Below, one piece after another: positions 52,333-59,507 of a DNA stretch of 64,000 nucleotides; position 1 is the first letter of the stretch; each line of letters starts with the position of its first letter. The notes beneath the pieces were generated by a model, which saw nothing but the letters and a program-made list of their open reading frames with translations, was not told the DNA's origin and ran no database searches. The position numbers were made by a program, and so were the translations under genes. The stretch comes from CALDTK01 sp965213735 (GTDB lineage: Bacteria > Bacteroidota > Bacteroidia > Chitinophagales > Saprospiraceae): contig CBDCAB010000006.1 in assembly GCA_965213735.1 (NCBI GenBank), positions 930,001-994,000 on the forward strand. Direction: 5' to 3'.

Positions 52333-53214
52333 CTAAAATCTCATCGCCCTCTTCTCCTTACTCCCCTTCGTATACCCATAAAAGCCCTCACCCGTCTTTA
52401 CCCCTAACTTGCCAGCAGCTACCATGTTGACCAGCAGCGGACAGGGCGCATATTTATCCAGGCCTAAACCTTCGTGAAGCACGCGCATAATGCTCAAGCA
52501 CACGTCTAAACCGACAAAATCTGCCAGGTGCAGCGGTCCCATCGGGTGCGCCATACCTAGCATCATCACCGTATCGATAGCTTCGACATCAGCTACACCT
52601 TGCCACAGCGTGTAAATGGCCTCATTAATCATGGGCATCAAAATGCGATTGGCTACAAATCCGGGATAATCATTCACCTCCACGGGCGTTTTGCCGATCG
52701 CGCGGCTCAAGTCCATGATCGTGGCCGTGGTTTCATCAGACGTGCCGTAACCTCTGATCACCTCCACGAGCTTCATCACAGGCACGGGATTCATGAAGTG
52801 CATACCGATTACTTGCTGCGGACGCGAGGTAGCTGCTGCAATTTGCGTGATGCTGATGCTCGACGTGTTGCTCGCCAGGATTGCTGTGGCGGGTGCGTGC
52901 TGGTCCATCTCCTTGAAGATTTGCAGTTTCACAGCCTGATTTTCTGTTGCAGCTTCCACCACCAAGTCGGCTTTGGCTACAGCTTCCGCCAAAACTGTCG
53001 AGGTGCTGAGGCGCTCGAGTGTCGCTGCTTTGTCTTCCGGAGAAATTCTCTCCTTGGCAAGCTGGCGACCGAGATTTTTATCGATTGTCGCCAGCGCCCG
53101 CTCCAGCGCGGCTGAGTTGACGTCGACAAGTTGTACCTGATGTCCCTGCTGCGCAAACACATGTGCGATACCATTGCCCATAGTGCCAGCTCCGATTACG
53201 ACCACATTCTTCAT
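52333..53214 (-). CDS. 3-hydroxybutyryl-CoA dehydrogenase
   Basis: NAD-dependent 3-hydroxyacyl-CoA dehydrogenase, 293 residues, of butanoate/fatty-acid metabolism. The Rossmann start is VVVIGAGTMGNGIAHVFAQQ. ILASNTSSISITQIAAATSR, VIGMHFMNPVPVMKLVEVIR (catalytic His) and VNDYPGFVANRILMPMINEA, then DTVMMLGMAHPMGPLHLADF and KTGEGFYGY, are all family marks. It stands alone. A 14-mer variant (GCTTCCGCCAAAAC) lies inside. Its TACCTTGC box is 4 nt from the ATG. Confidence 0.93.
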   Translation of the reverse strand: MKNVVVIGAGTMGNGIAHVFAQQGHQVQLVDVNSAALERALATIDKNLGRQLAKERISPEDKAATLERLSTSTVLAEAVAKADLVVEAATENQAVKLQIFKEMDQHAPATAILASNTSSISITQIAAATSRPQQVIGMHFMNPVPVMKLVEVIRGYGTSDETTATIMDLSRAIGKTPVEVNDYPGFVANRILMPMINEAIYTLWQGVADVEAIDTVMMLGMAHPMGPLHLADFVGLDVCLSIMRVLHEGLGLDKYAPCPLLVNMVAAGKLGVKTGEGFYGYTKGSKEKRAMRF

Positions 53215-53218
53215 GCGG

Positions 53219-53226
53219 GCAAGGTA
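53219..53226 (-). promoter_or_regulatory. TACCTTGC promoter-like box at hbd
   Basis: 4 nt (CCGC) before the ATG at 53214, nearly the same string as at dctQ (TTACCTTNCCCGCATG). Confidence 0.4.
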
Positions 53227-53257
53227 ATAGGCTCCAAAATACAGGCATAGACAAAGA

Positions 53258-53292
53258 GTAGCCCCGGCGGGTCGAAACCTGCCCGGGGCTAC
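53258..53292. terminator. GC-rich hairpin, possible terminator or attenuator
   Basis: GTAGCCCCGG...CGGGT pairs with ACCTGCCCGGGGCTAC around CGAA, with a one-base bulge. Leftward it is followed by TCTTTGTCT, so it could end a leftward transcript from 53300-53980 or lie in the hbd leader. Confidence 0.5.
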
Positions 53293-53744
53293 ACATACAC
53301 CCTATGTGTTCTTGGTACTTGCAAGTCCACAGCGCCGTTGGGTGAAATCCAACGCTGCAGGTCAGTTCGAGTCTCCGCTTATGAGGCGTGTTCAGCTCCT
53401 CACGTAGTCTCTCAGGTTGTCATAGTTTGCGTTCTACATGTTGACGCATGGTCAACAATCAAATCCCCGAAGGTGGCCCCTGGGCGGGTGTTTCGCGCCA
53501 CACAAGCACTTATGCAAAGGCTGCTTCAGATAGGCGCAATACGGCTGTTGGAGAGGCCGAATTGTGACACCGACTTCCGGCACTCTCTACCCTATCTTCA
53601 GGAAATTTGATCCTCATTATCAAGCTACTACACAAAAATTTAGTGGTCCCATGCGGCACGAGAGGTGGCCGCGAATAGTCTCTAAATTCGCAAAATCTAT
53701 CTTCAATTAGGGCCACTCCCCTACCCTAGATTTACTTGATTTCT

Positions 53745-53772
53745 CACTTCCCACTTCCCACTTCCCACTTCC
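53745..53772. repeat. 7-bp microsatellite, four copies of CACTTCC
   Basis: Four perfect tandem CACTTCC units followed by CACCTCT. Confidence 0.85.
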
Positions 53773-53791
53773 CACCTCTCCTTCTCCGGCC

Positions 53792-53867
53792 GACGTCGTC
53801 CTACCGCGCAGGAAGAGCCGCGGCATCAAAAGACCTCTCTACCGTAGTAGCCCGGTAGAACGACGTC
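53792..53867. repeat. Inverted repeat with 15-bp arms
   Basis: GACGTCGTCCTACCG (53792-53806) and CGGTAGAACGACGTC (53853-53867) pair with one mismatch across a 46-bp loop. Confidence 0.75.
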
Positions 53868-53917
53868 TACTCTTCCCTCCCCAACAGCACCCAGCCCCTA
53901 GCACCCAGCACCCAACT

Positions 53918-53937
53918 GACCACCATATTGTGGTCAG
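53918..53937. repeat. REP-like palindrome copy 7
   Basis: TGACCACCATATTGTGGTCA, 48 bp before the GlcNAc-kinase-like gene. Confidence 0.75.
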
Positions 53938-53985
53938 GCCAGCACCCAACAAAACCTTATCTACGCGCACCAACTCTAATTCAAC

Positions 53986-54843
53986 ATGATCTTAATCGCC
54001 GATAGTGGCTCTTCCAAAGCAGATTGGTGTTTTGTAAAAGCGCAAGGTGCTTCCATCACGATCACGAGCATAGGCATCAATCCGAATTTGCACTCCATTG
54101 CCGAAATGACTGCGGTTGTAGAAGGTGCGTGCCCCCCACTTATCGCCAACGCCAAAGTGAGCGAGATTTATTACTACGGCACCGGCATATGGGATGCCAC
54201 GCGCGGCAACAAACTCCGCAGCATCCTCACCCAATGCTATCCCAACGCCAAGGTCGAAGTGCACCACGATCTACTCGGTGCAGCCCGAGCAGCCTGTGGA
54301 AATGCCCCAGGTATTGCCTGCATCCTCGGCACAGGCTCCAACTCTTGTCTTTACAATGGAAAGTCAGTAGTAGACAATGTCACAAACCTGGGTTGGCTGA
54401 TCGGCGATGAAGGCTCAGGTGTCGATCTCGGAAAGCGCTTGCTTCGCGCATTCAGCTACCGCGAACTGCCAGAAGACGATGCACAGGCTTTCCTCGAGCA
54501 GACTGGCTACAACCGCCAAACTATTGGTGATGGACTTTACGGCTCGGGTAGTGCAAATCGATTTCTTGCAAGTTTTAGCCCTTTCATTCATGACAACCTT
54601 CACCGTCCTGCGATACGGGCGCTAGTCGAGGAGGCGTTTACGGAGTTTTTGCGAAAGCATGTCAGTAAGTACCACCAGGCCCAGCAACACCAGGTTAATT
54701 TCATTGGCAGTATTGCCTTCCACTACAGCGAGATATTACGCGAGGTGTGCCAACGGGAAGGCTTTACTTGCGGCTCCATCAACAAAAAACCCATTGACGC
54801 GCTGGTAGCCTTTCATACCATCCGGCACGACACTCCTGCATGA
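53986..54843 (+). CDS. BadF/BadG-type ATPase, N-acetylglucosamine-kinase-like
   Basis: A 285-residue sugar-kinase-fold (ASKHA) protein. MILIADSGSSKADWCFVKA is the phosphate-1 loop. ACILGTGSNSCLYNGKSVVD, NLGWLIGDEGSGVDLGKRLL and the late VNFIGSIAFHYSEILREVCQ (adenosine motif) match the GlcNAc kinase/BadF group common in Bacteroidota. Likely reaction: phosphorylation of GlcNAc or a related amino sugar from wall recycling. It overlaps pfkA by 4 bp (ATGA), so amino-sugar entry and glycolysis may be co-expressed. The ATG at 53986 is the only good start. Confidence 0.88.
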   Translation: MILIADSGSSKADWCFVKAQGASITITSIGINPNLHSIAEMTAVVEGACPPLIANAKVSEIYYYGTGIWDATRGNKLRSILTQCYPNAKVEVHHDLLGAARAACGNAPGIACILGTGSNSCLYNGKSVVDNVTNLGWLIGDEGSGVDLGKRLLRAFSYRELPEDDAQAFLEQTGYNRQTIGDGLYGSGSANRFLASFSPFIHDNLHRPAIRALVEEAFTEFLRKHVSKYHQAQQHQVNFIGSIAFHYSEILREVCQREGFTCGSINKKPIDALVAFHTIRHDTPA

Positions 54844-55826
54844 GCACTAACATCAAACGCATTGCTGTAATGACTAGCGGCGGTGACGCACCGGGCATGA
54901 ACGCAGCCATTCGCGCTGTGGTCCGCGCCGGTTCGTACCACAACCTGCACGTGTACGGTATCTACAACGGCTACGAAGGCATGATCAATGGTGACCTCGA
55001 GCGCTTGGAGCGACGCACTGTTGGCAACATCATCCACCGGGGTGGCACCTTCCTCCGAACTGCCCGCAGCAAAGCCTTTCGAACACCGGAAGGTCGCCAA
55101 CACGCCTACGACAGCCTCGTGGCGCACGACATCGATGGCCTTATCGTCATTGGGGGCAACGGCACCTACACCGGCGGTAAAATCTTTGGTGAGGAATTCA
55201 ATCTGCCCGTGATCGGAGTGCCCGGCACTATCGATAATGATATTGTCGGCACCGACCTGACCATTGGCTATGATACAGCGGTGAATACAGCCATGGAATG
55301 CGTCGACCGCATTCGTGACACAGCCGAAAGTCACAGTCGCACCTTCTTCGTAGAAGTGATGGGTCGCCACGCGGGCTTCATCGCGCTGAGTACTGCTGTG
55401 GCCACAGGCGCGGGAAGAGTACTCATTCCTGAGAGTGGAGCTAACTCTCTCGAAACCACGATCGACTTCCTGCGCCGAAGTATGAAACGTAAAAAGCGCT
55501 TCTCGCTCATCATTGTGGCGGAGGGATATCCCTATGGATCGGCCACAGAAATTGCTGAAAAAGTAGGTGCTGCCATACCCGAAATGGAGGCTCGCGTGGC
55601 GGTGATCGGTCACCTCCAACGAGGGGGCTCGCCCAGTCGCGTAGACCGCAATCTTGCAAGTCGGCTTGGCTACGGCGCAGTGGAAGGTATGCTCGCAGGT
55701 CGGCGCGGTGAGGCTGTAGGTCTGCTCAACGACACGATCCACTTTACCCCCTTCAGTCGAGCCATAGAAGATGCTAAGCCGGTGAGTGAGGAAATGCTGA
55801 GGTTGGCGGAGATTTTAGCGCTTTAG
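54840..55826 (+). CDS. pfkA: 6-phosphofructokinase
   Basis: Phosphorylates fructose-6-phosphate in glycolysis; 328 residues. TSGGDAPGMNAAIRAVVRA is the phosphate-donor loop. IVIGGNGTYTGGKIFG (usually GGDGS), GVPGTIDNDIVGTDLTIGYD with the catalytic Asp, VEVMGRHAGFIALSTAVATG and GHLQRGGSPSRVDRNLASRL match ATP-PFK. The GGNGT variant at the GGDGS site bears on the phosphoryl donor and deserves checking against PPi-PFKs. The start overlaps the upstream kinase stop. Confidence 0.93.
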   Translation: MSTNIKRIAVMTSGGDAPGMNAAIRAVVRAGSYHNLHVYGIYNGYEGMINGDLERLERRTVGNIIHRGGTFLRTARSKAFRTPEGRQHAYDSLVAHDIDGLIVIGGNGTYTGGKIFGEEFNLPVIGVPGTIDNDIVGTDLTIGYDTAVNTAMECVDRIRDTAESHSRTFFVEVMGRHAGFIALSTAVATGAGRVLIPESGANSLETTIDFLRRSMKRKKRFSLIIVAEGYPYGSATEIAEKVGAAIPEMEARVAVIGHLQRGGSPSRVDRNLASRLGYGAVEGMLAGRRGEAVGLLNDTIHFTPFSRAIEDAKPVSEEMLRLAEILAL

Positions 55827-55939
55827 TCAACACTACCACTACACAACCTTAATCTACTTTTTGTCCTCACGACTTGGTCGAAACGGGAAGAGGCTTTACG
55901 TTTGCCTTAGCTAGAATTAGTCTAGATAAAGCTACCCTC

Positions 55940-57037
55940 ATGCTTCGACTCCTCCCACTTTTCGCTGCCGTGCTTGCACTCACTGCCTGCAGCGATGATG
56001 ACACGACCTCAGGCACACCCTTGGCTTACGAAGTCCCAACCACCTACGCCGCCTTCGAACATGTGAGCTACGAAGGGCAACTTCAACGGCTAGGGATGCT
56101 AGGTGAAATGAAAGCCTACCTTAATTCAGCTACTAGCTCTACCCCACTCGACTCCTCTCGTTTGGCCGCCATGTACGCGAACGATGATGCTGCCACAGCA
56201 GGTTTTAGCGGAAGCTATAGCAAAGACATCAAGAGCAAAACCTTCGAGCCCTACCGCAACACCTTCAACGACTACTTCGGGCGCATCGCTCGCATCAGCA
56301 CCGCCGCCGCACCCAGCAGCCAAGCCGAAGCCGGCTACCACAGCTCTCCCAGCAACGGCAAAACTTACCTGCTCGACACGAATGGCATCGAGTACCTGCA
56401 AGCCATAGAGAAAGGCCTCATGGGCGCTTGCTTCTACTACCAAGCGACCAGTGTCTACCTCAGCGACGACCGCATGAGCGCCGACAACACCATCGTCACG
56501 CCAGGTGAAGGCACCGAGCGGCAGCATTACTTCGACGAAGCTTTTGGCTACTTCGGAGTGCCAAAAGATTTTCCTGCAGACCTAGACGGACTCGTCTTCT
56601 GGGGCGACTACTGCAACGATCGCAACGAGCAGCTGCAGACCAACGATATCATGCGAGAATTTCTGCTGGGTCGTGCAGCAATGGTCAATCAAGACAGAGA
56701 AGCTCAGCAAACCGCCGTCGCAGATATCAGTCGCTACTGGGAACTGGTGGCTGTCGGCAGCGCCATGCACTACCTCAACAAGGCCGTCGAACACGCCGAT
56801 GATGCAACGCTTCGTGCCCACGACCTGACTGAGGCCGTAGCCTTTGCAAAAGCGCTCCCACTCAATGTGCGCACTGCCATGCCGGTCACTGAAGTTGAGG
56901 ATATGCTTGTAAAGCTTGCAGGCTCATCGAAGTACGCAGATATGAACCTGTACAGCGTAAGCGATCAACAAATTCTTGAGGCACGCGCCACGCTTGCTGC
57001 TGCGTATGGGCTCGCGGATAAGGCAAACTCACTCTAA
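55940..57037 (+). CDS. DUF4856-family (imelysin-like) lipoprotein
   Basis: 365 residues. The lipoprotein signal (LLPLFAAVLALTAC) is followed by SDDDTT. The rest is largely helical: YAAFEHVSYEGQLQRLGMLG, TFEPYRNTFNDYFGRIARIS, GIEYLQAIEKGLMGACFYYQ, HYFDEAFGYFGVPKDFPADL and FLLGRAAMVNQDREAQQTAV, then RYWELVAVGSAMHYLNKAVE. This fits DUF4856, a family related to imelysins and regularly found beside them. The ATG at 55940 is taken because it starts the signal; an in-frame GTG/ATG region 66 bp earlier is non-signal. First gene of a four-gene operon (TAATG overlap with the next). Confidence 0.85.
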   Translation: MLRLLPLFAAVLALTACSDDDTTSGTPLAYEVPTTYAAFEHVSYEGQLQRLGMLGEMKAYLNSATSSTPLDSSRLAAMYANDDAATAGFSGSYSKDIKSKTFEPYRNTFNDYFGRIARISTAAAPSSQAEAGYHSSPSNGKTYLLDTNGIEYLQAIEKGLMGACFYYQATSVYLSDDRMSADNTIVTPGEGTERQHYFDEAFGYFGVPKDFPADLDGLVFWGDYCNDRNEQLQTNDIMREFLLGRAAMVNQDREAQQTAVADISRYWELVAVGSAMHYLNKAVEHADDATLRAHDLTEAVAFAKALPLNVRTAMPVTEVEDMLVKLAGSSKYADMNLYSVSDQQILEARATLAAAYGLADKANSL

Positions 57038-58116
57038 TGCGCTACTCATCCATTATAGTTGTACTACTCGTGCTCGTTGCCGCCTGTAAATCTGATGATT
57101 CAGAGCTTAGCAACGACTGCACGAGTACCGTCAGCCGTGCAGATCTTGCTGACACCTATGCTGATTACGCTGTGGATAGGTTAGTTGGATTCCAGTTATC
57201 TACAACTTCTTTTTCTAATAGGATTGAAGATTTAGAAGCATCGATTCAAGCCGCTGATATTGTGGAAGCACGCCGAGCTTATAGCAATCTGGCCTTTATT
57301 TATCAAAACGTGGCCATTCTGTCGTACGGCCCCCAAGGCTCACTGATGTTTGGTGATAAGCTCAATCCATATCCGTTGGACGAAGGCGAAGTAGAGGCTT
57401 TCATTGCTTCGGGTAGCGATACACTTCCGTCTAGTCCCAATTTTGATCGTGGTCTACCTGCTATTGAATATCTGCTCTGGTCGAGTGGGGATTCGGCACA
57501 GACTGCAGACGCTTTCATTCAAAATCCTCGACGTGTACAGACCTTATCTATCATCTCGCGCCAACTACTCCATGATGCCACAACGCTAGGTTCCGCATGG
57601 TCAAAGGGTCGTTCGGATTTCGTTGCAGCGACAGGCACAGGTGCAGGCTCGGCACTCAGCACCATCATCAACAATGTCAGCCGCTACTTTGAAGATCTTC
57701 GTAGAGACAAATTAGGGACGCCTTTCGGAGTAAGCACCCTGAGCATTCCTAATCCTCAAACTGTTGAAGCACCTTATTCTGAGCAGTCGCTAAAATTAAT
57801 AGAGGATGGTGTTAATGCGACATACGACTACCTCGTCGCCCGCGGCCAGGAGGCTAGTTTGCTAAACTATTTGCAGGGGCTGTCAGGTACTGAAGGCGCT
57901 CAACTAGTAGCGGACATTAATCAGCAGCAGACTGTAATAGCGACTGCATCTGATGCAGTAGATGAACCACTTGCAGAGGCAGTGCAGCACGATCGCGACG
58001 ACGTACAGCAACTCTACAATGCTCTTTCCCGTCAGGTGGTGTACCTAAAGACTGACGTCCCCGCCGTTGCTTGCGTCGCCATCACCTATGTCGACAATCC
58101 CAGTGATTCAGACTAG
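57037..58116 (+). CDS. Imelysin-family lipoprotein
   Basis: 359 residues with a lipoprotein signal (IIVVLLVLVAACKSDD). Imelysin repeats: LADTYADYAVDRLVGFQLST, YSNLAFIYQNVAILSYGPQG, FDRGLPAIEYLLWSSGDSAQ and the second half VSRYFEDLRRDKLGTPFGVS, then SEQSLKLIEDGVNATYDYLV. The family motif GxHxxE reads GLPAIE, so the His is absent, as in some Bacteroidota members. Imelysins are iron-regulated surface proteins of the heme/iron-uptake type; exact ligand is open. Starts within the previous stop (TAATG) and ends within the next start (TAGTG). Confidence 0.88.
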   Translation: MRYSSIIVVLLVLVAACKSDDSELSNDCTSTVSRADLADTYADYAVDRLVGFQLSTTSFSNRIEDLEASIQAADIVEARRAYSNLAFIYQNVAILSYGPQGSLMFGDKLNPYPLDEGEVEAFIASGSDTLPSSPNFDRGLPAIEYLLWSSGDSAQTADAFIQNPRRVQTLSIISRQLLHDATTLGSAWSKGRSDFVAATGTGAGSALSTIINNVSRYFEDLRRDKLGTPFGVSTLSIPNPQTVEAPYSEQSLKLIEDGVNATYDYLVARGQEASLLNYLQGLSGTEGAQLVADINQQQTVIATASDAVDEPLAEAVQHDRDDVQQLYNALSRQVVYLKTDVPAVACVAITYVDNPSDSD

Positions 58117-59507
58117 TGAAATTAAGGGCACATATTGTTGGGCTATTAAATGGCCAGATCAGCATCTTGCCGCTGGTCACTTTCCGAGCCCTATTCGGCT
58201 TGGTGGTAGCTTACGGTGCGCTACGGTTTATGACCGAAGGTTGGGTTGAGGAGCTAATAGGCTTGCCCACCTATTACTTTAGCTATTCCGGTTTTGAGTG
58301 GGTGCCGCGGCCTTCAGTCGCCGGGGCATATCTGCTGTACAGCCTCATCGCTGCGAGTGCTGTGGCCGTAGCCTTGGGCTGGCGCTACCGTTGGTCGACT
58401 CGCATTTTAGTATGCAGCTTTTTATACGCACAGCTCCTCGATGCTACCAACTACCTCAACCACTACTACCTGGTGGTGTTGCTCGCTGGCTTGTTGTGCA
58501 TCATTCCGGCTGCTAATTGTCGCTCGCTCGATGTAGCTGCAGGGCGCGTGCCGTACACGCCGATGGTGCCTGCCTGGATGCTGTATGTGTTGCTCTTCCA
58601 AGTAGCTGTAGTGTATGTCTTTGCTGGCGTGGCTAAGATCAACAGCGACTGGTTGTTGCGCGCGATGCCGATGGCTGTCTGGCTACCCGAGCGGGCGTGG
58701 TGGCCTGTGCTAGGTCAACTTTTCGAGCAGCCCATCACCGCCTACATCTTTAGCTGGTTGGGCATGCTGTACGATTGCACCATTGTAGTGTGGCTTTCTT
58801 GGCCTCGCACGCGGCCGTACGCCTACATCGCCGTGCTGGGGTTTCACATCCTCGTGGGACTGATGTTTTCGATAGGACTTTTCCCGCTCATCATGATTAG
58901 CGCGACGCTGCTGTTTTTCTCGCCGGCGTGGCACGAGCGGCTGTGGGCGGGTTTCGATTCCGCTTTCGCAAAACTTATCACACCTACGCATCCAGTTGCG
59001 GGCACGCGTTTCGCGAGCTTGGTGCCGCTGCAAAACTCAATTGCGCTGAAAGGGGCGCTGCTCATGTTCTGCCTCGTCCAGTTGGTGTTGCCATTGCGTG
59101 CCTGGGCAATCAGCGGACCTGTCGCCTGGTCGGAAGAAGGCTATCGGTTCGGCTGGCGGGTTATGCTGGTCGAAAAAATTGGTTATGCCGCCTTTACAGT
59201 TGTGGATGCAGCTGGTCATCACCGTCAACTGGTCAATGTTGCTGATTACCTCACGCCTTACCAGCACAAGCAGATGGCTGTTCAGCCTGATTTCATTGTG
59301 CAGTTTGCGCAGCACCTCGCCGCTGATTACATGCAGCGAGGTTGGTCGCAGCCACAGGTGTATGCAGATGTGTACGTGAGCCTCAACGGGCGGCGATCGA
59401 AGCGCTTGATTGATCCTGATTTTGATTTAGCCGGACCTGAAGTCGCGCGCTACAGTGCTTGGAAGGGTCTGCTTTCGCCAAAACCCTGGATACTACCCTA
59501 CCGATGA
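58116..59507 (+). CDS. HTTM-domain (vitamin-K gamma-carboxylase-like) membrane protein
   Basis: 463 residues with about eight hydrophobic helices. TFRALFGLVVAYGALRFMTE, LDATNYLNHYYLVVLLAGLL and the key YVFAGVAKINSDWLLRAMPM match the HTTM domain of vitamin-K-dependent gamma-glutamyl carboxylase; the Lys of AGVAK aligns with the catalytic-base Lys of the animal enzyme. A soluble C-terminal part of about 180 residues follows (VAWSEEGYRFGWRVMLVEKI, then HRQLVNVADYLTPYQHKQMA). GTG start overlaps the imelysin stop. Bacterial homologues have unknown substrates. An exact 14-mer copy encodes LLSPKPW near the stop. Confidence 0.85.
   Translation: MKLRAHIVGLLNGQISILPLVTFRALFGLVVAYGALRFMTEGWVEELIGLPTYYFSYSGFEWVPRPSVAGAYLLYSLIAASAVAVALGWRYRWSTRILVCSFLYAQLLDATNYLNHYYLVVLLAGLLCIIPAANCRSLDVAAGRVPYTPMVPAWMLYVLLFQVAVVYVFAGVAKINSDWLLRAMPMAVWLPERAWWPVLGQLFEQPITAYIFSWLGMLYDCTIVVWLSWPRTRPYAYIAVLGFHILVGLMFSIGLFPLIMISATLLFFSPAWHERLWAGFDSAFAKLITPTHPVAGTRFASLVPLQNSIALKGALLMFCLVQLVLPLRAWAISGPVAWSEEGYRFGWRVMLVEKIGYAAFTVVDAAGHHRQLVNVADYLTPYQHKQMAVQPDFIVQFAQHLAADYMQRGWSQPQVYADVYVSLNGRRSKRLIDPDFDLAGPEVARYSAWKGLLSPKPWILPYR
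59471..59484 (+). repeat. Dispersed 14-mer, exact copy
   Basis: Near the 3' end of the HTTM gene, in a different frame from the other copies (LLSPKP). Confidence 0.9.

Larger units (their letters stand above)
53215..53985. other. 770-bp gene-poor stretch with hairpins and short repeats
   Basis: Contains, in order, the hbd promoter-like box, a GC-rich hairpin (53258), a tRNA-like fragment that fails on folding, about 350 bp with no credible gene, a 7-bp microsatellite (53745), an inverted repeat (53792/53853) and a REP palindrome (53918). Confidence 0.6.

Noticed and set aside
53308..53380. tRNA-like segment with an anticodon-type arm (GTTGG GTGAAAT CCAAC, GAA anticodon) and a TTCGAGT T-loop-like string
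   Set aside because: The T stem does not pair, no D arm fits, and no acceptor stem closes; at most a tRNA-derived relic.
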